Assembly: GCF_003003035.1 (NCBI RefSeq)
Contig: NZ_PVTS01000009.1
Location: forward strand, 124,001-188,000
Origin: Marinilabilia salmonicolor
GTDB lineage: Bacteria > Bacteroidota > Bacteroidia > Bacteroidales > Marinilabiliaceae
Direction: 5' to 3'
Length of the DNA: 64,000 nt
Positions within the stretch are counted from its first letter, which is position 1, and every line of letters begins with the position of its first letter. Positions 32,523-42,356 of this stretch are shown one piece after another. The notes under the pieces were generated by a model. It saw only the letters and a program-made list of their open reading frames with translations. It was not told where the DNA came from and did not search any database. The translations under genes were made by a program, and so were the position numbers.

Positions 32523-34784
32523 TTAATTATTTTGGTCTGGTTCCAGAAATTTCGGTTTGGTTAAGGTGACAATAGCAGGTACAAGTAATAATGCACAAAT
32601 CAGACAGGAAAAGATTGAAATGACTACCAGGAGTCCGAAAAAACGGAGGGGTGCAAAACCTGAGAATGCCAGAACGGCAAAGCCAATGATTACTGATAAT
32701 GCATTGAATATAATGCCTCTTCCTGTTGTCGATAGTGTTGTTGAAATGGCTTTTACTATGCTGCCCTGTGCTGCAAATTCTGCCTTGTATCTCCAAAGGA
32801 AGTGGATGGTGTAATCGATTCCCACACCAATCATGACAGAGGAGAGCAAAGCAGTTACAATATCCAATGGTATTCCGAAAAAACCCATCAGTCCAAACAG
32901 CAGGAGGGTAGAGAAAAGAAGCGGTAAACTTCCGTGTATTCCAGCAACTATTGATTTGAATATGATGGATAATAGAATGATGATGATAAAAAATGCCAGT
33001 ATGAGCGATGTGATCTGTCCGCGGATAACCATGTCTGCAATTTGAATTTTGGACAATCCCGGTCCGGCAATTCCTTTCAGCAAAGGGTCTTTTCCGGCAA
33101 TATTGTAAAGTTCATTGAGGAGTTTTTTCCCGGTTTCGTTACTGCCATCCGTAAGGCTAACGAGTATTCTGGCATTCTTGCGATTCAGGTCTATCAGTTG
33201 TGCTATCTGTTTGTCGAAACCAGCCATAGATGCGATTTCGAGATATTGGGCTGCTTCGGGCCGGGTTTGGGGCAGATTGTCAAATTCGGATTCATCTTCA
33301 GAGTATAATCCTTTGCTCAGCTCTCTAAAAAGTGTAACAGGAGAAATGATGTTACCTGCCTGAGGCAATAGTGCTATTTGAGCGGTATATTGATCAATTC
33401 GCCGGAGTACTTCGGGTTCGAGGATATCGCCGGAAAAGAGTAAAGAAATATATTGTGAACCTCCTAGTTTCTTATTGGTTAGTTTTATGCCGGTGCCAAC
33501 GTTTGAGTCGCCGGTAAAATATTCTTCTACATTGGTGTCTACCTTAAGGAGAAAAAGGCCCCCGATACTGATGAAAGAAATCACCAGAAAGGAACCAACG
33601 ATGGTTTTTGGATGCTTATTGACTCCACGTGCCAAAAGATGTAGGCTTTTGTTTAAGAAGCCGGTGGTGCTTCTTTTAATGACCGGTGTTTTGGGGGCTT
33701 TTGTATAGAATGTGAGTAGAACCGGGATTAGGTAAAGACTCAACACCAGTGCAATGCCAATGCCTGCCGAAGCAAGAACACCCAACTGAGCAGCCGGAGC
33801 CATTTGATGTGAGAGCAGCCCCAGCATACCTCCAATTGTTGTAAGGCCTGTGATGGTGATGGGGCGTTTGAGTTCACGGAAAATTTTTTGCGGAATGGCG
33901 GAAGGGGGGATCTCTTGATTTTTACCGGATTCTTCCTGATATAAGTTGATGAGGTGAATGCCATAATCGTTGGCGATGGCTATCAACATGATGGGCAGAA
34001 GTACCGAAACCAGCGATATTTCCCACGAAAAAAGGGCCATGAGACCAAATGTTAACACAATGGAAAGCAGGACCACCAGAAAGGGTAACAGAACGCCTTT
34101 CCACTCTCTGAAAAAAAGAAAGAGCATAACAATCATCACAATCAGAGCTGCGGGGAGTAAGGTTATAAGATCTTTTTTGATGTAGGATTTAACAGAATTT
34201 CTTATGTAAGCCAGTCCGCCAATGTGGATTTCGTCCTTACCGGGAATTTCTCCAATTATGCGGTTGATTTCAGCAATGATGGTTCGGTCGTCGCTGTACT
34301 CTGATTTGGTAAGAATAATGGCGGAGGTGGTGAAATCATTACTTATAAGATGTCCGGCCAACGGATTTTTGGCAATCTTCTGTTTCAGTAATTTCAGTTC
34401 TGACGGCTTATCCGGAATGTGTGAAAGAAGAGGGTAAATCTCTGTGAAACCATCTTCTTCCCGAAACCCGATGACATCCTTTAAGGAGAAAGTGTGCTCT
34501 ATACCATCAATGTTTTGCAGCTGTTCTGTAAGCCGGATAGTTCTGGTAAAACTACGGGGGTTAAAAACGCCTTCTTCGTTGTATTGAATCAACAGGAGCT
34601 TTTCATTGCCTCCGAAAATGCTGTCCAGTTTGTTCAGAAAAGTGCGATTATTTATGTTTTCGGGTATGTATTTGTCGAATGACGGATTAATACTCAGATG
34701 AGGGATCAACCAGAGTGCCAGGATGGTTAAAATGCCTGTCCCTGCAATGAGTGTGGTGCGGTATGTTGAGTTTTGTAACTTCAC
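32523..34784 (-). CDS. MMPL/RND-family lipid exporter
   Basis: A 753-residue protein with twelve predicted transmembrane helices: one at the N-terminus, a periplasmic domain (about 35-205), five helices, a second periplasmic domain (about 400-590) and a final bundle. The RND-typical segments LIAIANDYGIHLINL and MIGVGIDYTIHFLWRYK occupy the TM4 and TM10 positions; the Asp in each is the expected proton-relay residue. It resembles the HpnN/MmpL type that moves hydrophobic lipids. As first gene of the operon it probably exports the product of the genes after it, together with the LolA-like carrier. Confidence 0.9.
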   Translation of the reverse strand: MKLQNSTYRTTLIAGTGILTILALWLIPHLSINPSFDKYIPENINNRTFLNKLDSIFGGNEKLLLIQYNEEGVFNPRSFTRTIRLTEQLQNIDGIEHTFSLKDVIGFREEDGFTEIYPLLSHIPDKPSELKLLKQKIAKNPLAGHLISNDFTTSAIILTKSEYSDDRTIIAEINRIIGEIPGKDEIHIGGLAYIRNSVKSYIKKDLITLLPAALIVMIVMLFLFFREWKGVLLPFLVVLLSIVLTFGLMALFSWEISLVSVLLPIMLIAIANDYGIHLINLYQEESGKNQEIPPSAIPQKIFRELKRPITITGLTTIGGMLGLLSHQMAPAAQLGVLASAGIGIALVLSLYLIPVLLTFYTKAPKTPVIKRSTTGFLNKSLHLLARGVNKHPKTIVGSFLVISFISIGGLFLLKVDTNVEEYFTGDSNVGTGIKLTNKKLGGSQYISLLFSGDILEPEVLRRIDQYTAQIALLPQAGNIISPVTLFRELSKGLYSEDESEFDNLPQTRPEAAQYLEIASMAGFDKQIAQLIDLNRKNARILVSLTDGSNETGKKLLNELYNIAGKDPLLKGIAGPGLSKIQIADMVIRGQITSLILAFFIIIILLSIIFKSIVAGIHGSLPLLFSTLLLFGLMGFFGIPLDIVTALLSSVMIGVGIDYTIHFLWRYKAEFAAQGSIVKAISTTLSTTGRGIIFNALSVIIGFAVLAFSGFAPLRFFGLLVVISIFSCLICALLLVPAIVTLTKPKFLEPDQNN

Positions 34785-34865
34785 AGCGTTTCTTTGGCAG
34801 ATTTAACCTACATGATTGTCTTTGTCTGAGAAATGATCTTCTGACAAAAGCTCATGAATCATCAG

Positions 34866-34917
34866 GCTTCGGTTGAAATATTCATACGATTTATGCAACA
34901 AATCCATAAACCGAAGC
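34866..34917 (-). promoter_or_regulatory. 9-bp inverted repeat upstream of the lipid operon
   Basis: GCTTCGGTT (34866-34874) and AACCGAAGC (34909-34917) are perfect inverted repeats 34 bp apart, in the 233-bp gap between the MMPL start and the LytTR stop. A weaker pair, TGAACCT (34961-34967) and AGGTTCA (34985-34991), lies closer to the LytTR gene. They could be the LytTR operon's 3' end or an operator for the lipid operon. Confidence 0.3.
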
Positions 34918-35017
34918 GCAAAGGTAGAATGCTGTGAAGAGTCCTGCCTGTGAAATACAATGAACCTGCAAAATGAGAAATTGAAGGTTCAATTTCGGGG
35001 GGTTAAGTGGAAAGCTC

Positions 35018-35809
35018 TTATCGGTCGAGCCATTTTTTAACGATGGATGCTTTGTCCCTGCTTACCACTATTCGCTCAGGTGTTTCCAATCCGGGAATGA
35101 GTTTAATGATTAGTTTGCTATTGAAGTAGTTTTCCACCCTGTCGATGGCATTCAGGTTGATAATAAACTGCCTGTTCATGCGCAGAAACTCATCGGGATT
35201 TAATTCCTCTTCGAGGTCAGAAAGCGTCCAGTCGATAATGTGCTGCCGGTTTTTGAAGGTAACTGCCAAGGTTATTTTGTCTTCCACCATAAAGAATGCA
35301 ATATCTTCCACGGGAATTTTTTTGTAGGCATCTGCCTTGGCAACCAGGAATCGTTTCCGGAATCTGTTTTGATGGCGGGTAACTTCCTCTGCCAGTCTTG
35401 AATAATCGATCAGTTTAGATGATGCAATCTGCTGATCGATTGTCAGGGACACTTTATCCAACTTGGCAAATACCTTTTTCAGATCGTCTGTTTTGATGGG
35501 TTTCAGCAGATAGGCAACGCTGTTGATATCAAATGCTTCGATGGCATACTCGTTGTAAGCAGTGGTGAAAACAATGGCTTTGTTGGAAGCATCAGCCTGG
35601 TCGAAAATGGAAAAACAGATGCCATCGGCCAGTTGGATGTCCATAAAGATGAGTGCCGGCTCGGGGTTGCTTTTTAGCCATTTCACGGTATCCTCTACTG
35701 TCCTTAATTCATCATCAATTATGATGTCTGGACGCAGGTGTTCTATCTGTTTCCTCAGCGCCCTGGACAACAGGGGCTCGTCTTCTACAATGAGTGCTTT
35801 ATAGTTCAT
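35018..35809 (-). CDS. LytTR-type response regulator
   Basis: A 263-residue two-domain regulator. The receiver has the acidic pocket VEDEP, phospho-acceptor Asp57 in IFMDIQLADG and the conserved Lys in YLLKPIK. The C-terminal LytTR DNA-binding domain includes FLVAKADAYKKIPVEDIAFF and FLRMNRQFIINLNAID. It overlaps the sensor-kinase gene by 11 bp, so the two form a pair. As the last gene of the RND efflux operon it most likely regulates that operon. Confidence 0.95.
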   Translation of the reverse strand: MNYKALIVEDEPLLSRALRKQIEHLRPDIIIDDELRTVEDTVKWLKSNPEPALIFMDIQLADGICFSIFDQADASNKAIVFTTAYNEYAIEAFDINSVAYLLKPIKTDDLKKVFAKLDKVSLTIDQQIASSKLIDYSRLAEEVTRHQNRFRKRFLVAKADAYKKIPVEDIAFFMVEDKITLAVTFKNRQHIIDWTLSDLEEELNPDEFLRMNRQFIINLNAIDRVENYFNSKLIIKLIPGLETPERIVVSRDKASIVKKWLDR

Positions 35810-36887
35810 GATGATCGCTTTTTTGAATTAATGGGATAGAGACGCTGAATGTTTCATTGGTATTGAGGACTTCCACACTGCCTTTCAATCCTAAGTATTG
35901 ATATCTTTTCTTGAGGTTCGATAAACCGGTATTGGTGGAATAGGTTGAGTTTCTTGGTTGATAGTTATTGGAGACGGTCAATCGGTTGTTTTTTGTGTAG
36001 ATATCCAGTTTTAAGGGCCGGCTTTCGGTAGCCAGATTGTGTTTGATAGCATTTTCGACCAGGTACTGTAAACTCAGCGGTGGTAAAAGTTTATTCAGTG
36101 CATCCTTTTCTACCTCAATGTTGCAAATAAATCCTTCAGCCAGTCGTTCCTTATGGAGCGTGATGTAGGCGCGGATGAATTCCAGCTCCTCCTCCAGTAG
36201 TGTCAGCCGCGAATTTGTATTTTTTAGTACATATCGGTAAACATCCGTAAATTTTTCGATGAATATGAGAGCTTTGTCCGGGTTTTCCGGTATGATTGCC
36301 ATCAGTGTGCTCAGGTTATTGAACAAAAAATGGGGGTTCAACTGATCCTGCAGGGCAAAATAATCCAGTCTCAGCTTCTCCTGTCGCAACTTTTCATTTT
36401 CCAGAATAAAATATTTGAGGGAATTGTGGTAGTTGTTTGCCACCAACGCTGCCACAAAGATGGTAACAAAGAGAACCAGAATGGTGATGCCCAAAGCAAA
36501 GGAATCCGGATCTCTCATGCTTTCATCCGGAATAAAGAAGGGGCGCACCCAATTTCCTGTTATTCCTGTTATTACCAGCCAGAACGGGGCGAAAATCAGC
36601 AGTGCGATAACCCTTTTTAAAAGGGCCTCATGCCAGGGGTATCTTTTGCCAACCAGCGCATCAAAGACAAAAATTCCTTCGCTGAGAAACACAATGAAGG
36701 AAACAAAAAACAAAACAGCTTTGAATTGCATCGTTTGCAGGGATTCCTCTTTTACAACTATGGTTATTGTAAAGAGGAATAGCAGAGAGGTAATGATCTC
36801 TGCTATAAAACGCTTTAAGAATCCTATTTTGTGTGGTATTTGTCCGTTTTCGGACCAATACTGATGCAATGGTTTAAAATTCCTCAT
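35799..36887 (-). CDS. LytS-like membrane histidine kinase
   Basis: A sensor kinase of about 362 residues. Four transmembrane helices (LytS-like, no large extracellular sensor) precede a short coiled coil and the His_kinase motif ALQDQLNPHFLFNNLSTLM, whose His in NPHF is phosphorylated. The ATPase part has LQYLVENAIKHN and ends with a G-box-like GLSNLKKRY. The start at 36887 (MRNFKPLHQ) overlaps the TolC-like gene by 14 bp; a farther ATG at 36926 would give a 53-bp overlap and is less likely. It signals to the overlapping LytTR regulator. Confidence 0.93.
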   Translation of the reverse strand: MRNFKPLHQYWSENGQIPHKIGFLKRFIAEIITSLLFLFTITIVVKEESLQTMQFKAVLFFVSFIVFLSEGIFVFDALVGKRYPWHEALLKRVIALLIFAPFWLVITGITGNWVRPFFIPDESMRDPDSFALGITILVLFVTIFVAALVANNYHNSLKYFILENEKLRQEKLRLDYFALQDQLNPHFLFNNLSTLMAIIPENPDKALIFIEKFTDVYRYVLKNTNSRLTLLEEELEFIRAYITLHKERLAEGFICNIEVEKDALNKLLPPLSLQYLVENAIKHNLATESRPLKLDIYTKNNRLTVSNNYQPRNSTYSTNTGLSNLKKRYQYLGLKGSVEVLNTNETFSVSIPLIQKSDHHEL

Positions 36888-38190
36888 TGTTTTGCTGTGC
36901 TTGTTGACCGGTGTTGAGTTGTCCAATGGCCTTGAGCCATTTTGTTCTCAGAACTTCGTAATCGGAAAGGGACTTTACCAGTGATGCTTCCGAGCGCTGA
37001 TGTGCCACACGGGCATTCAGTAGATCGGTGATGGTATTCAATCCTGCATTGTAACTGACTTCCACCTCCGATAATGTTTCGGAAGCTTCTTCCAGTGATT
37101 TGCGGGCCAGCTGTATTCTCTCCAGACCTTCTTCCAGTTTCAGGCGGGCCTGGCTGATTTCCAGTGTTACTAATTCCCGGCTGTTTTCAAGTTCTAATAT
37201 AGCCATTTGTTCATTAATCTCCGCCTGTTGCATTTTGTGTTTTTTCTCGCGCCAGTGAAAAACCGGAACCGACAGCTGGGCCATGGCATTCATGTTCCAG
37301 GAACCCTCGGCAATGTCGGGCACTTCGGAGTACCCATAGCTTACCTGAGCACCCAATTGTGGCAGGTACGCTGCCCGGGTTAATTTTTTTTGCAGGTTTT
37401 CTATTTGTGCCTGGCGTTCCAGAATATTGATTTCCGGTCGTTGTATATTGCTTTCAGCTGTTTCGTTGCTCGCAGGGAAGGTATTCTTTTTGCTGTTCAT
37501 TCCGGGATTTGTGACAGCCAGTAGTTGCTCATTCACGGGTCTTCCTATGATTTGTGCCAGGTTCATTTGTAGCAGGCGTACGGCATTGGTGACTTCCAGG
37601 GCCGTCATCTCAGCTTCATTTTTTTGGACGGTTACTTTCAGCAATTCACTCCGGGGAGCCAGCCCCAGGTCGTAAGAAGCCTGAAGTTGTTCTTCCAGGG
37701 AATCCAGGGCTTCGGTAAATCTGTTCACCACTTTTTGTTGTTCCTGCATAGCGACCAGCTGCCAGTAGGCTTCATCTGTTTCCAGAATTATTTCTGCCTG
37801 TTGTTGTTCTTTTGCTTTTTCTGCAATCTCTACGCCTTGTTTGGCCATCTGATTGGCCAATCTGACTTTACCTCCTGCATAAATGGGCTGCTGAGCCGAT
37901 AACTGTGCCTGATAAACCTGCAGGTTGTCTTTGTCGATGCCCAGTTGCTTCAACTCTTCCAGGTCAGGAATGAATATGGCATTGGCGCTTCCGTTTATGG
38001 CCGGGAAATAAGCGGTTTGTGCTTCTCTTTTTGCAGCCTCGGCTTTTTGAACCTGTAAGATGGAGGTTTGCACTTTTTTATTTGCAGATAGGGCCTCCTG
38101 GCGGCACTCCTGAAGAGTGACAGGGGTCTGGGTCATTGCCGCAATGGGGAAAAATGTGAAGAGCGTGAGATATAGTGATTTTTTCAACAT
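36874..38190 (-). CDS. TolC-family outer-membrane efflux protein
   Basis: A 438-residue outer-membrane channel. A signal peptide (MLKKSLYLTLFTFFPIAAMTQ) is followed by the two coiled-coil repeats typical of the family, with VTLQECRQEALSANKKVQ at the start and YNAGLNTITDLLNARVAHQRSEASLV near the end. The start at 38190 is chosen because it yields the signal peptide and leaves a 4-bp gap to the RND gene; an upstream in-frame ATG at 38280 would overlap that gene. It forms the outer part of the tripartite pump with the two genes upstream. Confidence 0.95.
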   Translation of the reverse strand: MLKKSLYLTLFTFFPIAAMTQTPVTLQECRQEALSANKKVQTSILQVQKAEAAKREAQTAYFPAINGSANAIFIPDLEELKQLGIDKDNLQVYQAQLSAQQPIYAGGKVRLANQMAKQGVEIAEKAKEQQQAEIILETDEAYWQLVAMQEQQKVVNRFTEALDSLEEQLQASYDLGLAPRSELLKVTVQKNEAEMTALEVTNAVRLLQMNLAQIIGRPVNEQLLAVTNPGMNSKKNTFPASNETAESNIQRPEINILERQAQIENLQKKLTRAAYLPQLGAQVSYGYSEVPDIAEGSWNMNAMAQLSVPVFHWREKKHKMQQAEINEQMAILELENSRELVTLEISQARLKLEEGLERIQLARKSLEEASETLSEVEVSYNAGLNTITDLLNARVAHQRSEASLVKSLSDYEVLRTKWLKAIGQLNTGQQAQQNNEEF

Positions 38191-38194
38191 AGTA

Positions 38195-41100
38195 TTAGTT
38201 TGAATTATTCTGTAAATCATCGTGATGGGCAATTGTTCTGGTGTCCACTTTGTAAAAAACGGAATAGAGAACCGGAACAATAATTAAAGTAATGATGGTT
38301 CCAAAGAGCAGTCCGAACATTATTGACACCGCCATTCCCTGAAACATTTCGTCAAACAGTAGCGGAAACATTCCCAGAATGGTGGTTAGGGATGCCATGG
38401 TGACCGGACGTACTCTGGATACAGTGGCTCCTATAACGGCTTCCAGCCTGTCCTTTCCGCTGTTGATGTCAATGTTGATCTGATCAAGCAGCACCACGGT
38501 GTTTTTAATCATCATACCGATGAGACCCAGCCCCCCAATAATGGCCACAAATCCGAAATTGAGACGTGTAATCAGAAATCCGGCAATAATGCCGATGAAT
38601 GCCAGTGGCACAATGAGGAAGATGAGGCTGGGTTGGCGGAAGTTGTTGAACAGGGCAATGGTGATAAGTACCATCAGCAACAGGGCCAGCGGCAGGTTTT
38701 CCATAAGTGCCTGGTTGGCTGTTTTATTGTCTTTCAGCTCACCGTGCCACTCGAGAGAATAGCCTTCGGGGAGTTGAATGGCCTCAACAGCGGGTTTTAT
38801 TTTTTCCATTACCTGAGGGGCAGTCAGTCCCCTTAAGGGATCGCACTGAGCTTTGATGGATCTGATGCCGTCGTATCTGCATATCAGGTAATTGCTTCCG
38901 TTTATGTTCGTGGAGTCGGTAATCTGTTGCAGGGGAATGCTGCTTTGCGAGTAGTTGCCCCAGACTGGAACTGAACCAATATTTTCCGGATTGTCGGCCA
39001 GCGATGGTTCCATCTTCAACATTATTGGGAGTTGTGTGTCACTTTCATAGAAGGCTCCCACCGGCATTCCTTCGGAGGCAATGGCCAGTGTCGAAGCCAT
39101 CGAACTACGGCTGATGTTGAGTGGTCTGGCCTTTTCGGGTGCATAAACAGGAGCCAGGTTTTTAACTTTGTTGCCCCAGTTATCGTTTACAAATATTGCA
39201 GTGGATTCGTCGTTCATGATCTTTTTGGCCTGGTCGGCCAGACTTCTGAGAATTTCCGGATCGGGACCCGAAAACATGGCCTGGATTTTATAGTCACCCC
39301 CGATGGATGAGTATTGTCTGCAACGAATGGTGGCATTGGGGTACTTTTTTTGAAACTCAGCCTCTATACGGGGCATGATGTTTATTGTTTCTTCGAAATT
39401 ATTTGTTTCAACAATTAACTCTCCATAGCCAGGATTAAAGCTGTTCATGGGCCTTGAAAGGGTATAGCGTACCGGCGAACTCCCCAGAGCTGTGGTTACT
39501 TTGGTCACCTCTTCCCATTGAAGCAGGGCATTTTGTATCGACTGCAGATCTTTTTCCACCTGGTAGATGTCACTGCCATCGGGCAGACTGTATTCTACCA
39601 TAAACTGATTGTATTTGGATACCGGGAAAAAGTCTTTGTTGATAAAGCGAAATGCCCAAAAAGAGAGGAACAGAATGAGTATTGTTGCAATGGCTACCAG
39701 TGACTTGTGCCACAGGGCAAATCGTATTGTTTTCCGGAAATACCGATAAAACCCTCCGGAATAGATCTCGTCTGCCTCCTGTCCTTTGTTCTTCTTTACT
39801 TTTCCCTTTTTGTAAAAGAGGGAAGCCATGAAGGGGGCTTGAATCATCGCCAGAATCCAGCTCATGGTAAGCGAAATGGCCAACACAAAAAAGAGTGGTT
39901 TCATAAATTCTCCGGCTGCAGTGGTGTTAAATGCCAGTGGCATAAATGCCAGAATGGCTATTATGGTGGCTCCCAGGAGGGGGAAGGCATTTTGTTTGGC
40001 TGCCAGGACAAACGCTTTTCGACGTTTGATGCCTTTTTGCATGTCTGAAAGAATTCCATCTACCACGACAATGGCATTATCCACCAACATTCCCATGGCA
40101 ATAATAATGGCTGCCAACGAAACTTTATCGAGATTCATGTTGAGGAATCCCATAATGATAAAGGTGCTTAAAATGGTGAAAATTAAGCTACTGGCGATAA
40201 GGAGTCCAGCTCGAAACCCCATTGCTATCAGAATGACAATAATGACAATGGCTACGGATTCAACCAAGTTGATGGTGAAATCGCCTATTGCATCCTGTAC
40301 CTTTGATGGTTGGTCGTAGATCTTATGAACTTCGATGCCCACAGGTATTTCCGGGGTTAGTTCTGTCAGGCGCAAATCTACCCGCTCTCCCAGCTTGATG
40401 ATGTTGTCGCCCGATTCCATAGAGATGGCGAGCCCCAGTGCAGGTCTTGAGTTAAATGATAAACCACTTTGTCTGGGGTGGTAGAAGTCTTTCGAAATAG
40501 TGGCGATGTCTCCCAGACGGAAGCTTCTGCCATCATTGGTGTAAATATTCAGGTCTTCCACCTCTGCCAGGGAGCGTAGCTTGGTTCCCACATTTATTCG
40601 CAATCGCTCTGTTCCCGACACCAGGCTTCCGGCATCTGTCACTTTAGCCTCGTCGTTGATTGTTTGAGCAATTGACATGGGGTTGATGCCCAGATGTGCG
40701 AATTCTTCCGCTGAGAAGGAGATGTTTACCACCTCTTTTTGCTCACCTACCACTTCAATTCGTTTCACGCCTTTTACCTGCAGTAATTCTTTTCTGAGGA
40801 AATCGGTATAATTGTCCAGCTCTTCGTAGGAATAGCCATCGCTGCTAACGGCCAAAAAGATGCCATATACATCGCCGAAATCATCGTTGACCACAGGGGT
40901 TCCTGCTCCGGCAGGCAGTCCGGAACTAGCATCGTTCACTTTTCTTCGGAGATGATCCCAGATCTGTGGAAGTTCCGCAGTGGTTACTTTTCCTTCCAGC
41001 GTAACTGTGATTTGTGACATCCCCGGTAGGGAGCGTGATTCTATATAGTCGATATTTTCCAGCTTCTGAATAGCTTCTTCCAAAAGGCTGGTGATTTCCA

Positions 41101-41275
41101 GATCTACTTCTTCGGCAGATGCCCCCGGATAAGGTGTTATGACCACGGCAGCCTTTACAGGGATCTCAGGGTCTTCGAGTTTGCTGAGACTTGAGAATGA
41201 GCTAATACCTCCAATTACCAGGATGGTGAAAAAGGTGATGAGTAGTGATTTCTTTTCAAGTATTTTCTCTAACAT
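38195..41275 (-). CDS. RND efflux pump permease (HAE1/AcrB-like)
   Basis: A 1026-residue inner-membrane pump with the AcrB layout: TM1, large periplasmic porter domain, TM2-6, TM7, second porter domain and TM8-12. TM4 has GMLVDNAIVVVDGIL with the proton-relay Asp; PYPGASAEEVDLEITSLLEE is the conserved first porter segment. The sequence is nearer to the multidrug/organic group than to metal exporters, which have a different TM4 pattern (compare 58432-61524). It sits between the adaptor and TolC genes with gaps of 13 and 4 bp. Substrate unknown. Confidence 0.95.
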   Translation of the reverse strand: MLEKILEKKSLLITFFTILVIGGISSFSSLSKLEDPEIPVKAAVVITPYPGASAEEVDLEITSLLEEAIQKLENIDYIESRSLPGMSQITVTLEGKVTTAELPQIWDHLRRKVNDASSGLPAGAGTPVVNDDFGDVYGIFLAVSSDGYSYEELDNYTDFLRKELLQVKGVKRIEVVGEQKEVVNISFSAEEFAHLGINPMSIAQTINDEAKVTDAGSLVSGTERLRINVGTKLRSLAEVEDLNIYTNDGRSFRLGDIATISKDFYHPRQSGLSFNSRPALGLAISMESGDNIIKLGERVDLRLTELTPEIPVGIEVHKIYDQPSKVQDAIGDFTINLVESVAIVIIVILIAMGFRAGLLIASSLIFTILSTFIIMGFLNMNLDKVSLAAIIIAMGMLVDNAIVVVDGILSDMQKGIKRRKAFVLAAKQNAFPLLGATIIAILAFMPLAFNTTAAGEFMKPLFFVLAISLTMSWILAMIQAPFMASLFYKKGKVKKNKGQEADEIYSGGFYRYFRKTIRFALWHKSLVAIATILILFLSFWAFRFINKDFFPVSKYNQFMVEYSLPDGSDIYQVEKDLQSIQNALLQWEEVTKVTTALGSSPVRYTLSRPMNSFNPGYGELIVETNNFEETINIMPRIEAEFQKKYPNATIRCRQYSSIGGDYKIQAMFSGPDPEILRSLADQAKKIMNDESTAIFVNDNWGNKVKNLAPVYAPEKARPLNISRSSMASTLAIASEGMPVGAFYESDTQLPIMLKMEPSLADNPENIGSVPVWGNYSQSSIPLQQITDSTNINGSNYLICRYDGIRSIKAQCDPLRGLTAPQVMEKIKPAVEAIQLPEGYSLEWHGELKDNKTANQALMENLPLALLLMVLITIALFNNFRQPSLIFLIVPLAFIGIIAGFLITRLNFGFVAIIGGLGLIGMMIKNTVVLLDQINIDINSGKDRLEAVIGATVSRVRPVTMASLTTILGMFPLLFDEMFQGMAVSIMFGLLFGTIITLIIVPVLYSVFYKVDTRTIAHHDDLQNNSN

Positions 41276-41288
41276 CGGTAACTGGCTT

Positions 41289-42356
41289 TTAAAGTGAGAG
41301 ATTCTGTGAAAGTGGTTTAACCTGCTGCCCCTCCATCAGGGAGTGAACTCCTGCTACAACAATCAGCTCTTTCTCCTGTATGCCATTGACGATTTGTATG
41401 TGTCCGTTTTCAATGACTTCACCTGTTGACACAGGGCGCACAGCAACTGTTTGGTTCTGTTGGTTGTAGATCCACACATTGGCTTTTCCGTCCTTGAAAA
41501 AGAGGGCTTCGGCAGGAACGGATACCATGGTTGAGTTGCCTTCCTCTGTTTTGTGGATGAATGCTCTGGCGGTCATGCCTGGCTTAACAGTGCGGGGATC
41601 CGGATTTTGCATTCTTAATCGTACATTGAACAATCCGTCGTCTCCGGCTTTTTGGGCCACCGATTTGATGGTTGCCGGATAGCGTTGTGCTACATGGTGG
41701 TTGATGCTCACCATGGCTTGCTGTCCTTCATGTAACTGATTGATGATGGATTCAGCCACAGAGAAGTTCACTTCCAGTGTATTGGTATCAATGATTATCA
41801 AGGCGGGTTCTCCCGGGGCAACCGTTTCATGATTGTCGATGAGCTTTTGATGTATGTAACCAGAAAAGGGGGCTTTCAGTTCCGTGTCGGTCAGGGCATT
41901 GGCGGCACTTTCCCAGTTGCTTTTGGCAGCCAGGAATCCGGCTTCCAGCTTGTCCAGGGAATTCTTCGGGAATTTGCCCTGCTCATACAGTTGTGAATAT
42001 CTTTCAAATTCGTTCTTAGTCTGCTTGTATTGGGCATCGGCAGCTAGCAACCTGGTTTTGAAATCCCGCTTGTCCAGGACTGCCAATATCTGACCTTTCT
42101 TTACGTAGTCCCCTTCCGAGTAATAGAGGTGCTCCACTTGTCCCCCTACCCTGAAGGCCACAGAGGACTGGTGATTCTCTTCAATAGTGGCATTAAATGA
42201 CCGTTCATTAGCAGACGAGGGGGGGCTTACCTTCGCTATCTTCACATACCGCATTTCCTTTTTTTGCTCTTCTGTAGTGTTCGAGCATCCAATGCTTAAA
42301 ATAGTAAGACCAATAATGGTCAGGGATAATAGTACTGTTCTCATTTTCTTTTTCAT
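41289..42356 (-). CDS. RND periplasmic adaptor lipoprotein (membrane fusion protein)
   Basis: About 355 residues. A lipoprotein signal (TILSIGC) anchors it to the inner membrane. It then shows the usual hairpin-lipoyl-barrel order: SVAFRVGGQVEHLYYSEGDYVKKGQILAVLD (first lipoyl half), a short coiled-coil hairpin, and TELKAPFSGYIHQKLIDNHETVAPG (second half). The beta-barrel and membrane-proximal domains follow. The start at 42356 is chosen because it precedes a clean lipoprotein signal; ATGs at 42374 and 42344 are in frame too. It is the first gene of the efflux operon. Confidence 0.93.
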   Translation of the reverse strand: MKKKMRTVLLSLTIIGLTILSIGCSNTTEEQKKEMRYVKIAKVSPPSSANERSFNATIEENHQSSVAFRVGGQVEHLYYSEGDYVKKGQILAVLDKRDFKTRLLAADAQYKQTKNEFERYSQLYEQGKFPKNSLDKLEAGFLAAKSNWESAANALTDTELKAPFSGYIHQKLIDNHETVAPGEPALIIIDTNTLEVNFSVAESIINQLHEGQQAMVSINHHVAQRYPATIKSVAQKAGDDGLFNVRLRMQNPDPRTVKPGMTARAFIHKTEEGNSTMVSVPAEALFFKDGKANVWIYNQQNQTVAVRPVSTGEVIENGHIQIVNGIQEKELIVVAGVHSLMEGQQVKPLSQNLSL

